Of a DNA stretch of 64,000 bases, positions 52,268 to 61,454 are shown piece after piece (positions within the stretch are counted from its first letter, which is position 1; every line of letters starts with the position of its first letter). The DNA comes from Rhodococcus sp. 14-1411-2a (GTDB lineage: Bacteria > Actinomycetota > Actinomycetes > Mycobacteriales > Mycobacteriaceae), in contig NZ_NPGA01000009.1 in assembly GCF_002259485.1 (NCBI RefSeq), forward strand, positions 493,333-557,332, written 5' to 3'. The position numbers were made by a program, and so were the translations under genes. The notes beneath the pieces are model-generated. The model worked only from the letters and a program-made list of their open reading frames with translations, had not been told where the DNA came from and searched no databases.

Positions 52268-53671
52268 ATGGATCCGATCGAACCGGCATACGGAACGACA
52301 GCTCTGCTGCTGATCGCCGCCGCAGCCGTTGCAATCCTGCTTTTCCTCATCATGAAGGTGAAACTGCACGCCTTCGTCTCCCTGGTCCTGGTCAGCGCGG
52401 TCACCGCCGTCGCGGCCGGAATCCCGCTGGCGGACGTGCCGTCGGCCCTGCTCTCGGGCTTCAGTTCCACGCTCGGCTCGGTGGCGCTGCTCGTCGCCCT
52501 CGGCGTGATGGTCGGCAGACTGCTCGAAATCACCGGTGGTGCACAGGTATTGGCCGATACCCTGATCAACCGATTCGGGGCCAAACGCGCACCTCTGGCG
52601 CTCGGTGTCGCCGCACTCATCTTCGGCTTCCCCATCTTCTTCGACGCGGGCCTCGTCGTCTTCCTGCCGATCATCTTCACCGTCGCCAAACGTTTCGGCG
52701 GATCGGTGCTGCTGTATGCCCTCCCGACCGCAGGCGCATTTGCCGCGATGCACGCCATCGTTCCCCCGCACCCCGGTCCGGTCGCTGCCACCGAACTCCT
52801 CGGCGGCGACATCGGATCGGTACTGCTCGTCGGCGTTCCCGTTGCCGTCGTCTCCTGGTTCGTCGGCTCGTACCTCGTCGGTACCCAGCTCGGTAAGCGG
52901 TTCCACACCTTGCCTGCAGATCTCTTCTCCGACGGCGCTGCCAACTCCGAGGAGCACGACAAGGAAATGGCCGCGCTGCGCGATCCGGCTCCGAAGTTCG
53001 GTGCGGTGCTGTTCATTCTGCTGACGCCTCTGGTGTTGATCTCTCTCAACACCGTCGTCAACACACTGACCACGTCGGGTGTGCTGACCGGAGACGAGAC
53101 CTGGGCCGCAGCGCTGACGCTCATCGGTCAGACACCGATCGCGCTGCTCATCACGCTGCTGCTGGCTCTGTTCATCCTCGCGCCGGGACGCTTCCCGGTG
53201 GCCGACGGTGCCAAGTACATGGATCAGGCGCTCGGGCCCATCTGCTCGATCATCCTGATCACCGGTGCCGGCGGCATGTTCGGTGGCGTGCTCCGGGCCA
53301 GCGGCATCGGGCAGTCGCTCACCTCCTCGCTGTCCGGCCTCGGACTGCCGATCCTGCTGCAGGCCTTCCTGATCGCCACCGCGCTACGCGTCGCCCAGGG
53401 TTCGGCCACCGTCGCTCTCACCACGACCGCCGGACTGATCTCGGTGCAGGTGGCCGAATTGGATCTGAGCAACTTCAAGATCGCGCTGTTGGTGTTCGCC
53501 CTGGCCGCCGGAGCCACCGTGCTCTCCCACGTCAACGACTCCGGCTTCTGGCTCGTCAGCCGCTTCTTCGGCATGGACGAGAAGACGACCCTCAAGACCT
53601 GGACCGTCATGGAAACGACACTGGGACTGGCGATCTTCGCCCTGGCATCGCTGCTGTGGGTGGTGTTCTAG
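52268..53671 (+). CDS. GntP family permease (gluconate/organic acid), paralogue 1
   Basis: 467 residues with about 12 membrane segments and GntP motifs FGFPIFFDAGLVVFLPI, PPHPGPVAATELLGGDIG, ITGAGGMFGGVL and SHVNDSGFW. Imports gluconate or a similar sugar acid by proton symport. ATG at 52268 with GAGG upstream. It ends tail to tail with the SDR gene, the two stops sharing CTAG. A paralogue is at 60031-61416. Confidence 0.92.
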   Translation: MDPIEPAYGTTALLLIAAAAVAILLFLIMKVKLHAFVSLVLVSAVTAVAAGIPLADVPSALLSGFSSTLGSVALLVALGVMVGRLLEITGGAQVLADTLINRFGAKRAPLALGVAALIFGFPIFFDAGLVVFLPIIFTVAKRFGGSVLLYALPTAGAFAAMHAIVPPHPGPVAATELLGGDIGSVLLVGVPVAVVSWFVGSYLVGTQLGKRFHTLPADLFSDGAANSEEHDKEMAALRDPAPKFGAVLFILLTPLVLISLNTVVNTLTTSGVLTGDETWAAALTLIGQTPIALLITLLLALFILAPGRFPVADGAKYMDQALGPICSIILITGAGGMFGGVLRASGIGQSLTSSLSGLGLPILLQAFLIATALRVAQGSATVALTTTAGLISVQVAELDLSNFKIALLVFALAAGATVLSHVNDSGFWLVSRFFGMDEKTTLKTWTVMETTLGLAIFALASLLWVVF

Positions 53672-54453
53672 CGGGGTGGACTGCCTCGATTGACGAGTCC
53701 GAGCAAGATCGAAGGGGCAAGCCTCGACCCGAGGATCGACACTCGGCCCAGTCCGATGGCTATCTCGTCGCGGCCACTGTCGAGTCCGGCCATCGTCTTG
53801 TCGAGGAACCTCTCCAACGGCATCGCCATCGGCGGCGCGTTGTCCATGCTGCGGTGCAACGGTGTGTCGACTACCGGCGGGACGAGTTCGACGACCTGAA
53901 CGGTGGTTCGGCGCAGTTGATGCCGAAGACTGACGGTGAACGAATGCACGGCTGCCTTGGTCGCGGAGTACACGGGAGCGCCGGTCAGCGGAACGAAGCC
54001 GAGGCCGGAGCCCACGTGCACCACCCTCGCGCGAGGAGCACGGCGCAGGAGGGGCAGCGCTGCCGAGGTGACGTTGACGAGGCCGGTGAAATTGGTGGCG
54101 ATCTCGTCGGCGATCTCGGCACTCGCCGGCTGCTCCTGCGCCGAGAAGTCCAGTGGGCGTTGGACTCCGGCATTGTTGATCAGGGTCGTCAGATGCGGAA
54201 TCGACGCGGCGATCTCCGCTATCGCGCGGCCCACGGATTCCGGGTCGCAGACGTCCATGACGATCGGCGTCATGCCGGGGTGCTCCGCGGCCATCGCACT
54301 CAGGCGCACGCTGTCGCGACCGGTGACGACGACGTGGGCCCCACGAGCGTGGAACCGGGTGGCGAGTCCGGCACCGATGCCCGACGTCGCGCCGGTGATG
54401 AGAACCACGTCGTCGTCGAAGGACCCCGGGTGTGACCTTCCGCGTCCGATCAT
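53668..54453 (-). CDS. SDR family protein downstream of heliorhodopsin (DltE-like)
   Basis: 261 residues. TGATSGIG at 19-26, VVVTGRD, NNAGVQRP, and YSATK (about 164), of the DltE-like group. ATG at 54453 overlaps the heliorhodopsin stop codon (ATGA), so the two proteins are made from the same mRNA. Could act on a lipid-soluble aldehyde or alcohol; a link to retinal metabolism is possible but not shown by sequence. Confidence 0.87.
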   Translation of the reverse strand: MIGRGRSHPGSFDDDVVLITGATSGIGAGLATRFHARGAHVVVTGRDSVRLSAMAAEHPGMTPIVMDVCDPESVGRAIAEIAASIPHLTTLINNAGVQRPLDFSAQEQPASAEIADEIATNFTGLVNVTSAALPLLRRAPRARVVHVGSGLGFVPLTGAPVYSATKAAVHSFTVSLRHQLRRTTVQVVELVPPVVDTPLHRSMDNAPPMAMPLERFLDKTMAGLDSGRDEIAIGLGRVSILGSRLAPSILLGLVNRGSPPR

Positions 54454-55232
54454 GCGAGCGACCCGGCAACGATCTGCCAGGCCAGAGCAGATTTCGCGGC
54501 GAGGCTGAGTACGAGGTAGACGAACTCGCCGAATGCGTAGTCCTTCCACGGCCCGATCCTTCGGTACTGCAGCCATTGGTTGGCCGCGAAGCTCATGAAG
54601 AAGACGAACAGCGAGAAGAAGATTCCGTAGACGAACCCGGGTACCTCCGAAGCCCCGACGAGGTTCACGGTGATCGCTACCCAGGGTGCGGCACCGGCGA
54701 CACAGCCGAACCAGAACGCGGTGAGGTCCGGTCGCTGTCCAAGTTGGTTGAAGCGCTCCTGGAGCCAGCCGAACAGGATCATCGCGACGTTGGCACCCAC
54801 GATCGCGATCAGCGCGCTGATCTGCGTGATGCCGGCATACAGCGCGATGAGGACCACCATGATCGTGGCGCTGACGCTGTACTCGAGCCATCGAAACGGG
54901 TTGATACCGCGAGAGAGGTTGCGTTCGTACGACTTTCGTAGTGGAACCCCGGTGACGAAGTGATCCACCGCCGCCAGTGCGAGGAAGACGGCGACCGCGA
55001 TACCGATGGGAACCGCGAACGCTTCCTGCGCTTGCGGGACCACCGTTCCCGGCGGTCCCGCGGGGTAGGCGGTGGTCACATCGATGGCGAAGTCGGATGC
55101 GATGACGAGCACCGCGATGGCCTGAACAGCGTGCAGCGCGGACAGCGAGAGGTTCCAGATGCGGAGTCGCCTCAGCCTGTCCGGAGACAGAGGATGCTCG
55201 GTCGCGACGGCCGGGCGCGGAGTGCGTGCCAT
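54450..55232 (-). CDS. Heliorhodopsin
   Basis: 260 residues with seven membrane helices. Heliorhodopsin hallmarks are present at a constant offset from the prototype 48C12: H34 (SALHAVQ), H91 (VDHFVTG), counterion E117 in FRWLEYSVSA and retinal Schiff-base lysine K247 in LSLAAKSALAWQ. The family has inverted topology (N terminus inside), binds all-trans retinal and is not known to pump ions. ATG at 55232; an upstream start would run into the operator. Operon with an SDR gene, divergent from a TetR regulator. Retinal must come from carotenoid cleavage encoded elsewhere. Confidence 0.93.
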   Translation of the reverse strand: MARTPRPAVATEHPLSPDRLRRLRIWNLSLSALHAVQAIAVLVIASDFAIDVTTAYPAGPPGTVVPQAQEAFAVPIGIAVAVFLALAAVDHFVTGVPLRKSYERNLSRGINPFRWLEYSVSATIMVVLIALYAGITQISALIAIVGANVAMILFGWLQERFNQLGQRPDLTAFWFGCVAGAAPWVAITVNLVGASEVPGFVYGIFFSLFVFFMSFAANQWLQYRRIGPWKDYAFGEFVYLVLSLAAKSALAWQIVAGSLA

Positions 55233-55239
55233 GACCGTT

Positions 55240-55260
55240 AGCCTTACAGGTTGTAAGGCT
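55240..55260. promoter_or_regulatory. TetR operator between heliorhodopsin and regulator genes
   Basis: AGCCTTACA (55240-55248), GGT, TGTAAGGCT (55252-55260): perfect 9-bp arms, 7 bp from the heliorhodopsin ATG and 28 bp from the TetR start. Suits control of both genes by the divergent TetR protein. Confidence 0.8.
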
Positions 55261-55288
55261 GCTGACAAGGAGTGGTGGGGAGAACGCT

Positions 55289-55867
55289 GTGAAGACGGAC
55301 GACGAGCTGTCCGCTCGCCAAAGGATCATGCTCGCCGCGATCGAATTGGCCGGCCAGCAGGGGACCGGGCGCATGACGATGTCCGCGGTAGCCGCGCGTG
55401 CGAAGGTGTCCCGACCTACTCTGTACAGCTACTTTCCGGACGTGCCTCGGATTCTGGAAGCCTGGGTCGAGCAGGAAGTGGTGCGCGTCGAGGCGCGGCT
55501 TCAGGACGTGTTGGACCGGGGCGCAGGGTCGGATCCGATGACGGTGCTGGGTGACTACATCGACCTGCAGTTGAACTATTTCGTCGAATCTCAGACGAGG
55601 GCCCTGCTCACGACGGCCGCACTGGGATCGCCGCCGCAGGCCGTCACCGGACACATCGAACGGTTCCGCGCAGATGTACACGGGCTGCTGTCGGTTCTGG
55701 GCAGGCAAGGACGTCTTCGGGCCGATGTGGACGTCGAGATGCTGGCCGGGCTTGTCATCGCGGGGATCACCTCGATGACCTCTCACGTGCTGCAGGAACA
55801 GCTATCGCCTACCGAGGCGCGACGCCGATTGCTGGACATCATCTTTCGAGGATCGCTTCGCTCGTGA
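55289..55867 (+). CDS. TetR family transcriptional regulator of the heliorhodopsin operon
   Basis: 192 residues. Helix-turn-helix at 10-55 (RIMLAAIELAGQQGTGRMTMS, AKVSRPTLYSYFPDVPRIL). Start GTG at 55289 with GGGGAG upstream. Its operator lies in the 56-bp intergenic region. The effector is unknown; a light- or lipid-related ligand would be interesting. Confidence 0.9.
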   Translation: MKTDDELSARQRIMLAAIELAGQQGTGRMTMSAVAARAKVSRPTLYSYFPDVPRILEAWVEQEVVRVEARLQDVLDRGAGSDPMTVLGDYIDLQLNYFVESQTRALLTTAALGSPPQAVTGHIERFRADVHGLLSVLGRQGRLRADVDVEMLAGLVIAGITSMTSHVLQEQLSPTEARRRLLDIIFRGSLRS

Positions 55868-55874
55868 CGGCCGG

Positions 55875-56483
55875 TTACCCCGGCTGTCGGTCCCGCCTGG
55901 GTTGCCATCGAGCTGCGCGCTCGCCGATCGAAGCGAGCCGAGCCGTCTCGTGCACTCGAGAGGCTCGGGTCTCGGGCCGCTTGGCGGTCACGATCCACTC
56001 CAGAATCCCGCGACGCGCGGACGGCGGAAACTGGCTCCAATTGCTCTCCGCATCAACGTGTTCGGCGAAGGCGGCGGCCAGGTCCTCGGGAACGATCAGA
56101 TCCTCGACCTCGTCGAGAACGGTCCATGCTCCGTTGGCCACGGCAGCCTCGACGGCCCGCTCCCCTGCGGGAAGCATCAGGCCTGCTTCACGGAGGGCCT
56201 CGATACGGATCTTGTTCGGACGGGACCACGCGCTCGTGGGTTTGCGGGGCGAGAAATACAACATGGTTCGCTCGTCGTCCAGCTTGCGGGGTCGACTGTC
56301 CACCCACCCCACCGCGAGCGCTTCCGCGACGGCGTCGTCGTAGCTGATCGCCGGTTTTCCAGTGGCCTTCTTCCACGACACCAGCCACGCCGATTCCGCA
56401 GTTCCGTGATGGGCGGACAGCCACGTCCGCCACTGCGCACGTGTCTGGGCATGCACTCTCGGTGCGTCGTCCATGACGGCCAT
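55875..56483 (-). CDS. YdeI/OmpD-associated family protein
   Basis: 202 residues. Contains the family pattern WLSAHHGTAESAWLVSWKK, SYDDAVAEALAVGWVDSRPRKLDDER and SPRKPTSAWSRPNK; the C-terminal YdeI domain (about 130-175) shows FPPSARRGILEWIVTAKRPETRASR. Members are linked with bacteriocin/antimicrobial peptide protection, without a defined activity. ATG at 56483 with AAGGGA upstream; a second ATG lies 3 codons in. Confidence 0.88.
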   Translation of the reverse strand: MAVMDDAPRVHAQTRAQWRTWLSAHHGTAESAWLVSWKKATGKPAISYDDAVAEALAVGWVDSRPRKLDDERTMLYFSPRKPTSAWSRPNKIRIEALREAGLMLPAGERAVEAAVANGAWTVLDEVEDLIVPEDLAAAFAEHVDAESNWSQFPPSARRGILEWIVTAKRPETRASRVHETARLASIGERAARWQPRRDRQPG

Positions 56484-56523
56484 GCGTATCCCTTCGTTCG
56501 TCGGGACCAGTCCAACGCTCGAC

Positions 56524-57486
56524 TCACTCGTCCACTTCGAAGACGCATCCCCCGGATGGAAGCTCCAGGACGATGACGTCGTGATCTTCTCCGGTGACGA
56601 TCGCGGTGTAGACCACCTCCGATCCATCCATCGACACCCACCAGTTCATGTTGGCACCGCGCACACGCGGCACCTGCCGATATAACGCTCGGGCGTCCTC
56701 CACAACGGCCGACGGATGCAGCCTCCGAGCAGTCTCGATGACGATGCGGCGGACATTGTCGAGATCGATCAGGTCGTCGTCGGCCGAGAGCTGCGATGGG
56801 CGAAAATCGATGAGCGGGAATGGCACTCGCACGACTGGCAGAGTAGCCGCGTATGCCATCGATCCCTCCGATAGCGCGGGGTCACGCCAATGGAGCACGC
56901 CCTCCACGAACGTGGGCGTCACGTCGTCGTAGATCGCCGATCCGGTCTCGACGCTGCGGTGCACCGCTGCGATGTACTCGGTCAGGGAGTCGAACCAGGG
57001 CGCGCCTTGGTCTGCGGAATCGTACGAGAAACTGCGGATACAGCCTTGCCGAGCACCCGGGCGCGTGTCGACGTAAAGTGTGCTGCCTGAACCGTCTTCG
57101 CCGATCGGAACATATGCCGGGACGAACATCTCGGCCGTCTCACCTGCCTCCTGAGCAAGCACTTCGGCCGGCCAGTCCTCACCCAGATCGTCGATCGGAT
57201 GCAGATTTTCGAGACTGAACCGGTGCCGATCCACAGCTCGGTCGAGCGAGCAGAGAGTGAAGTCCGGCAGCACGGAGCCGACCGGCACGTACTCCTCGCC
57301 GTAGGTTTCGTGCTGCCCGTCGTGCAGTCCGTAGAACTCGCGCAACTCGTCCGTCCACGGGGTCGTCGCACGTTCCGCAGACTCTCGCTCATCCGATGTC
57401 CGTGGGGGTCGAATCGAGGCGGCGGTGACGGGCGCACGGTCACGGAGCGTTGCCAAGTATGCCGCCCATACTTCGGTGAGGTTCAC
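56524..57486 (-). CDS. SMI1/KNR4 (SUKH) family protein, putative immunity protein
   Basis: 320 residues. SUKH-type signature LREFYGLHDGQ (about 48-58), followed by VPVGSVLPDFTLCSLDRAV and the conserved WFDSLTEYIAAV region (about 163-174). SUKH domains usually act as immunity proteins against polymorphic toxins or contact-dependent nucleases, but no toxin gene is adjacent. The C-terminal 120 residues are an additional domain of unknown type. ATG at 57486. Confidence 0.82.
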   Translation of the reverse strand: MNLTEVWAAYLATLRDRAPVTAASIRPPRTSDERESAERATTPWTDELREFYGLHDGQHETYGEEYVPVGSVLPDFTLCSLDRAVDRHRFSLENLHPIDDLGEDWPAEVLAQEAGETAEMFVPAYVPIGEDGSGSTLYVDTRPGARQGCIRSFSYDSADQGAPWFDSLTEYIAAVHRSVETGSAIYDDVTPTFVEGVLHWRDPALSEGSMAYAATLPVVRVPFPLIDFRPSQLSADDDLIDLDNVRRIVIETARRLHPSAVVEDARALYRQVPRVRGANMNWWVSMDGSEVVYTAIVTGEDHDVIVLELPSGGCVFEVDE

Positions 57487-57616
57487 GACTCGAACCTAAC
57501 GGGTCTCGATCTGCGTGGGGGTTCGATGCGAGTCTCCGTTCCGCAAAGATCGTTCGTTTATGCTGCGATCGTGGGCGAATTTTCCCTCAGCGGTGTGTCT
57601 ACGATGCGAGGTAATC

Positions 57617-58087
57617 GTGAGTGATCGCATTCGATTCGACGGAGTGCTCGAACCGTTGACGTGGGGCAAGAACACGTATGCCATCGTCCGAGTCCCGGCA
57701 GAATTGGTCGAGGCTGCGAAGCGATGGCCGACGCGCCGGATCGACGGTTCGATCGACGGCCTCAGCCTCAACTTGGGACTGAACAAGGCTGATGCAGATG
57801 TGATGCCCGGGTCCTTCGTCTATGTCGGTGCGGGCCTTCAGCGCCGATTGGGCGTCCACATCGGTGATCTGTTGTCGTGCGAGTTCGAGCCGGCCGACCC
57901 CGATCTGGTGCCGGTTCCGAAAGACCTCGAGGAGGCGATGGAGAACGCACAGTGCACAGCGGCCTGGGAGCGCAAGCGCGCGAGCGAACGGCGCCAATTG
58001 TTGATGCCGATCGACAACGCGGCGCGCGAGCAGACCCGCGCAGATCGGGTGGCCCGACTGGTGAGGATGTTGACCGACAATTCGTAG
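57617..58087 (+). CDS. DUF1905 domain protein
   Basis: 156 residues. DUF1905 pattern: IRFDGVLEPLTWGKNTYAIVRVP at the start and VYVGAGLQRRLGVHIGDLLSCEF in the middle. A charged helical C terminus follows. DUF1905 often occurs fused to YdeI-type domains; here the YdeI gene lies two genes away. GTG start at 57617 with GAGGT upstream. Divergent from the SUKH gene. Confidence 0.83.
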   Translation: MSDRIRFDGVLEPLTWGKNTYAIVRVPAELVEAAKRWPTRRIDGSIDGLSLNLGLNKADADVMPGSFVYVGAGLQRRLGVHIGDLLSCEFEPADPDLVPVPKDLEEAMENAQCTAAWERKRASERRQLLMPIDNAAREQTRADRVARLVRMLTDNS

Positions 58088-58112
58088 ACCGGTAGGACCA
58101 CCCGGCTTCCCG

Positions 58113-58817
58113 TCACTGCACCGGCATCAGAATTCGCCACGCCCCCAACGCCAGTGAGCCGACGGTGACGAGCAGGAACAGGCCGACCCAGACGATGCCG
58201 GGGAGGAAGGTCAACCGAGCCAGCTGATCGGCGTCGGAGTCCCTGGCCCGTCCTGCGCTGCGTGATTTCTGCAGTTCGAGAACGGGACGCGGACCGGCGA
58301 TCAGCAGGAAGAACGTGATGAAGTACGCCGCCGCGACCTGTTGCTCTCCGGTGCCCCACCAGGACACGACGAACAGGGCAGCGCCGACGACGACGAGTGA
58401 GAGCAGCCCGTAGATGTTGCGAATCATCAACAGCATCAACGCAATCGACACGACGCCGATCCACAACACCGCGACTGCATGCTGGGTTCCGAGCACGAAC
58501 GCGGCGCCGAGACCGAGCAGCGACGGCCCCACGTAGCCGGCGAAGGTCATCGCGATGACGCCGAGGCCGGTGGGCTTGCCCTTCGAGATAGCGACGCCCG
58601 AGGTGTCGGAGTGCAGTCGCAGGCCCATCAGCTGTCGGCCGGTGATCAGCGCAACGAACAGGTGCGCACCCTCGTGCGCGATGGTCACGACGTTGCGGGC
58701 GATGCGCCAGGTCTGCGGCAGTACCACGATGACAAGAGCGGCCAGCGCGGCAACTTGGACGATCCACACCGGCGGATCAGGACTCACCGCGGAAATGCGG
58801 TCCCAGAATTCGTTCAC
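58113..58817 (-). CDS. M50-like membrane metalloprotease
   Basis: 234 residues with six or so membrane segments and the zinc motif HEGAH (H48, E49, H52) in helix 2. Peptidase family M50B-like proteins of actinobacteria start with a short NEFWDRI-type segment, so the GTG at 58817 is preferred; an ATG at 58874 would add 19 residues and run over an operator-like palindrome. The downstream ligand for zinc is not obvious, so activity is not certain. Divergent from the tctC-like gene. Confidence 0.83.
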   Translation of the reverse strand: MNEFWDRISAVSPDPPVWIVQVAALAALVIVVLPQTWRIARNVVTIAHEGAHLFVALITGRQLMGLRLHSDTSGVAISKGKPTGLGVIAMTFAGYVGPSLLGLGAAFVLGTQHAVAVLWIGVVSIALMLLMIRNIYGLLSLVVVGAALFVVSWWGTGEQQVAAAYFITFFLLIAGPRPVLELQKSRSAGRARDSDADQLARLTFLPGIVWVGLFLLVTVGSLALGAWRILMPVQ

Positions 58818-58854
58818 ACCCCAGTATGCGGCAACGCCGAAGCACCGCAGGACC

Positions 58855-58868
58855 ACAAAGAACTTTGT
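58855..58868. promoter_or_regulatory. Operator-like palindrome between M50 and TctC genes
   Basis: ACAAAG (58855-58860), AA, CTTTGT (58863-58868). It sits in the divergent intergenic region, 59 bp before the TctC ATG. Confidence 0.4.
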
Positions 58869-58926
58869 GATCATTGGTTACCTATGGGTGACGGCGGTCA
58901 CGGCCGTGGGTCAAGATGAACGCACG

Positions 58927-59940
58927 ATGACGAATCCACCGAGCTCGATGACGCGACGGCGCGCGCTGGCGTGTCTGGCGACGTTGCCGATGGCATTCTC
59001 GGCCGGTTGTACCGGTTTCGGTCGGTCGACGACTCCGTCGGATCTACGGATGCTCATCCCCAACACTCCGGGCGGCGGTTACGACGTGACTGCCAGAACC
59101 GCGTCGCGCATTCTCGAGAAGCACGGCCTGACCGGGCCCATCGAGAAGTTCAACGTCATCGGCGGTGGCGGTTCCGTCGCGCTGGCCAGGCTCGTTCGTG
59201 AGGCAGGCAACAGTGCGTTGATCGGCATGGTCGGGGTGGGTGTTGTCGGAGTCGCGCAGGTGGCCGAGGCACCTTGGGGACTGTCGGACGCCACCGCACT
59301 TGCACGGCTGGTGGACGAACCGGAAGCTCTCGTCGTTCGATCGGGCTCTCCGATGCCGTCGTTGAATGGCTTCCTCGACGCCTGGCGTCGCGGACCGCAG
59401 CAGGTGGTCGTCGGCGTGGGCTCTGCGTTGGGCGGGCCCGATCACCTGTTCACCGTGGAGTTGGCCCGTGCAGCCGACATCGACACCGAGGCCCTGAACC
59501 TGGTGACGTTCGACGGTGCCGGCGATCTCCTCGCGGCAGTACTCGACGGCACTGTGGACGTGGGCGTGGCAGGAGCGGGTGAGTACATCGATCAAGTCGA
59601 CAGTGGTTCGCTTCGCATCCTCGCAGTATCGAAGGCACCGGACGCACGGTCCCGCGGTGTCACCGCCGCGTACGACGCCCCGACACTCACCGAGTCCGGT
59701 ATCCCGCTCGAATTCACCAATTGGCGCGGATTCGTAGCTCCACCCGGCATTTCGGACTCGGCCCGGAACGGCTTGGTCGACGCGCTGACCCGTATGCGCG
59801 ACACGGACGAATGGCAGGCCGCGATGCCTCTGCGCGGATGGACCGACTCGTTCCTCACTGGGGATGATTTCTCGGAATTCATTGCGGCAGAAGATATTCG
59901 AGTAAGAACCACCTTGGCCGAATTCGGCATCACCCGGTAA
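58927..59940 (+). CDS. TctC-like tripartite tricarboxylate transporter substrate-binding lipoprotein
   Basis: 337 residues. N terminus has TRRRALACLATL and a lipobox FSAGC (Cys near residue 28), so a secreted lipoprotein. The mature part is a BUG/TctC family protein with PNTPGGGYDVTAR and VGVGSALGGPDH. Binds a di- or tricarboxylate. tctA and tctB membrane genes are not in the window, so it is an orphan, possibly acting as a sensor partner of the CitA-type kinase encoded downstream. ATG at 58927. Confidence 0.87.
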   Translation: MTNPPSSMTRRRALACLATLPMAFSAGCTGFGRSTTPSDLRMLIPNTPGGGYDVTARTASRILEKHGLTGPIEKFNVIGGGGSVALARLVREAGNSALIGMVGVGVVGVAQVAEAPWGLSDATALARLVDEPEALVVRSGSPMPSLNGFLDAWRRGPQQVVVGVGSALGGPDHLFTVELARAADIDTEALNLVTFDGAGDLLAAVLDGTVDVGVAGAGEYIDQVDSGSLRILAVSKAPDARSRGVTAAYDAPTLTESGIPLEFTNWRGFVAPPGISDSARNGLVDALTRMRDTDEWQAAMPLRGWTDSFLTGDDFSEFIAAEDIRVRTTLAEFGITR

Positions 59941-60030
59941 CAACCACCCCGAACTGCCGATCGAGGTCGGCGTCCAACAGTGCACTGCGAGGCTTCGCCG
60001 TGCGCTGATCGAATCACGGAAGGACATCTC

Positions 60031-61416
60031 GTGGACGACTGGGTCCAAACCCTTTCCACAACGGCGCTGCTGTCGATCGCCGGCATCGCCATCGCGGTAC
60101 TACTGCTGATGATCATCAAGCTGAAGGTACATCCGCTTCTGGCACTTGTGATCGTCTCTCTCGGAACGGCTTTCGCTGCGCGCATTCCGATCTCGGAGAT
60201 CCAGGACGTACTGATCGACGGATTCGGTACCACCCTCGGTGAAGTTGCACTTCTCGTGGGATTGGGTGCCATGTTCGGCCGGCTCGCCGAGATCAGCGGC
60301 GGAGCACAGGCGCTGTCCAGTGCGCTCGTCCGAAAGTTCGGCGACAAGCGCGCCCCGTTCGCGCTGGGAGTCGCGTCGCTGCTGTTCGGGTTCCCGATCT
60401 TCTTCGACGCCGCTTTCATGGTGATGCTCCCCATCATCTTCGGCGTGGCTCGGCGGCTCGGCGGAAGCGTCCTGCTGTACGCCCTGCCCGCTGCAGCGGC
60501 ACTGTCGACCATGCACGTGTTTCTGCCGCCGCACCCAGGTGCCGTCGCATCGACCATCCTGTTGGGCGGCGACGTCGGACTGACGATCCTGATCGGCATC
60601 CTCGTGGCAGTGCCCACCTGGTTCATCGCCGGGCATCTGTACGGCACCTTCATCGGCAAGCGGATCTATCTCCCGGTGCCGGATCTGCTGAGCGGTGGCC
60701 CGCAGGTGGAGACGGTGGAGAACCCTCCCAAGCCGGGTGTGATCATCGCGCTGCTCATGCTCCCGCTGCTGCTCATCTTCGCCAACACGGCGCTCACAAC
60801 AGCGGCCAGAACCGGCAGCCTCGACGAGAACTCGCCGCTGGTCACCGTCCCGCAGGTCATCGGATCCACTCCCGTCGCCCTGCTCATCACGGTCATGGTC
60901 TCGATCTATGTGCTCGCACTTCGTCGCGGCCGCACGGCCACATTCGTGGAGGATCTGCTCGACAACGCGCTCAAGCCGATCGCTCCCGTCGTACTCATCA
61001 CCGGGGCCGGCGGGATGTTCGGCGCGGTGTTGCTCGCCAGCGGCATCGGTGACGCCCTCGCCGAGACGCTTCGCGACCTGGGTCTTCCGCTCATCGTCTC
61101 CACCTTCGCCGTCGCAGCCATCCTGCGCATCGCCCTCGGCACTGCCACCGTGGCCATCACCACGTCGGCCGGGCTCCTCGGTGCTTCGATCATGGCAGCG
61201 GGGCTGAATCCGGTGCAGACGGTCGCGATGATCCTCGCCCTCGCTGCAGGGTCGTCGATCTTCCCCCACGTCAACGACGCCAGCTTCTGGCTCATCGGCA
61301 AGCTTCTGGGTATGGACGTCCCGACGACGTTCAAGACGTGGAGTGTCATCAAGACCCTGATCTCGCTCGTCGGGTTCGCCTTGTCGTCGGTCGTGTACGT
61401 CCTGGCGTCGATCTGA
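60031..61416 (+). CDS. GntP family permease (gluconate/organic acid), paralogue 2
   Basis: 461 residues, about 12 membrane segments, GntP motifs FGFPIFFDAAFMVMLPI, PPHPGAVASTILLGGDVG, ITGAGGMFGAVL and PHVNDASFW. GTG start at 60031 with GAAGGA seven bases upstream. It lies 90 bp after the tctC-like gene and 38 bp before a CitA-type kinase gene, so a single organic acid uptake operon is likely. Confidence 0.92.
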   Translation: MDDWVQTLSTTALLSIAGIAIAVLLLMIIKLKVHPLLALVIVSLGTAFAARIPISEIQDVLIDGFGTTLGEVALLVGLGAMFGRLAEISGGAQALSSALVRKFGDKRAPFALGVASLLFGFPIFFDAAFMVMLPIIFGVARRLGGSVLLYALPAAAALSTMHVFLPPHPGAVASTILLGGDVGLTILIGILVAVPTWFIAGHLYGTFIGKRIYLPVPDLLSGGPQVETVENPPKPGVIIALLMLPLLLIFANTALTTAARTGSLDENSPLVTVPQVIGSTPVALLITVMVSIYVLALRRGRTATFVEDLLDNALKPIAPVVLITGAGGMFGAVLLASGIGDALAETLRDLGLPLIVSTFAVAAILRIALGTATVAITTSAGLLGASIMAAGLNPVQTVAMILALAAGSSIFPHVNDASFWLIGKLLGMDVPTTFKTWSVIKTLISLVGFALSSVVYVLASI

Positions 61417-61454
61417 CTCCGTACTCGACACGGTCGGAGGGGGTTGCAGGCATC

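Noticed and set aside
58818..58874. N-terminal extension of the M50-like protein from ATG 58874
   Set aside because: The added residues do not match family N termini and the DNA contains an operator-like palindrome; still possible.
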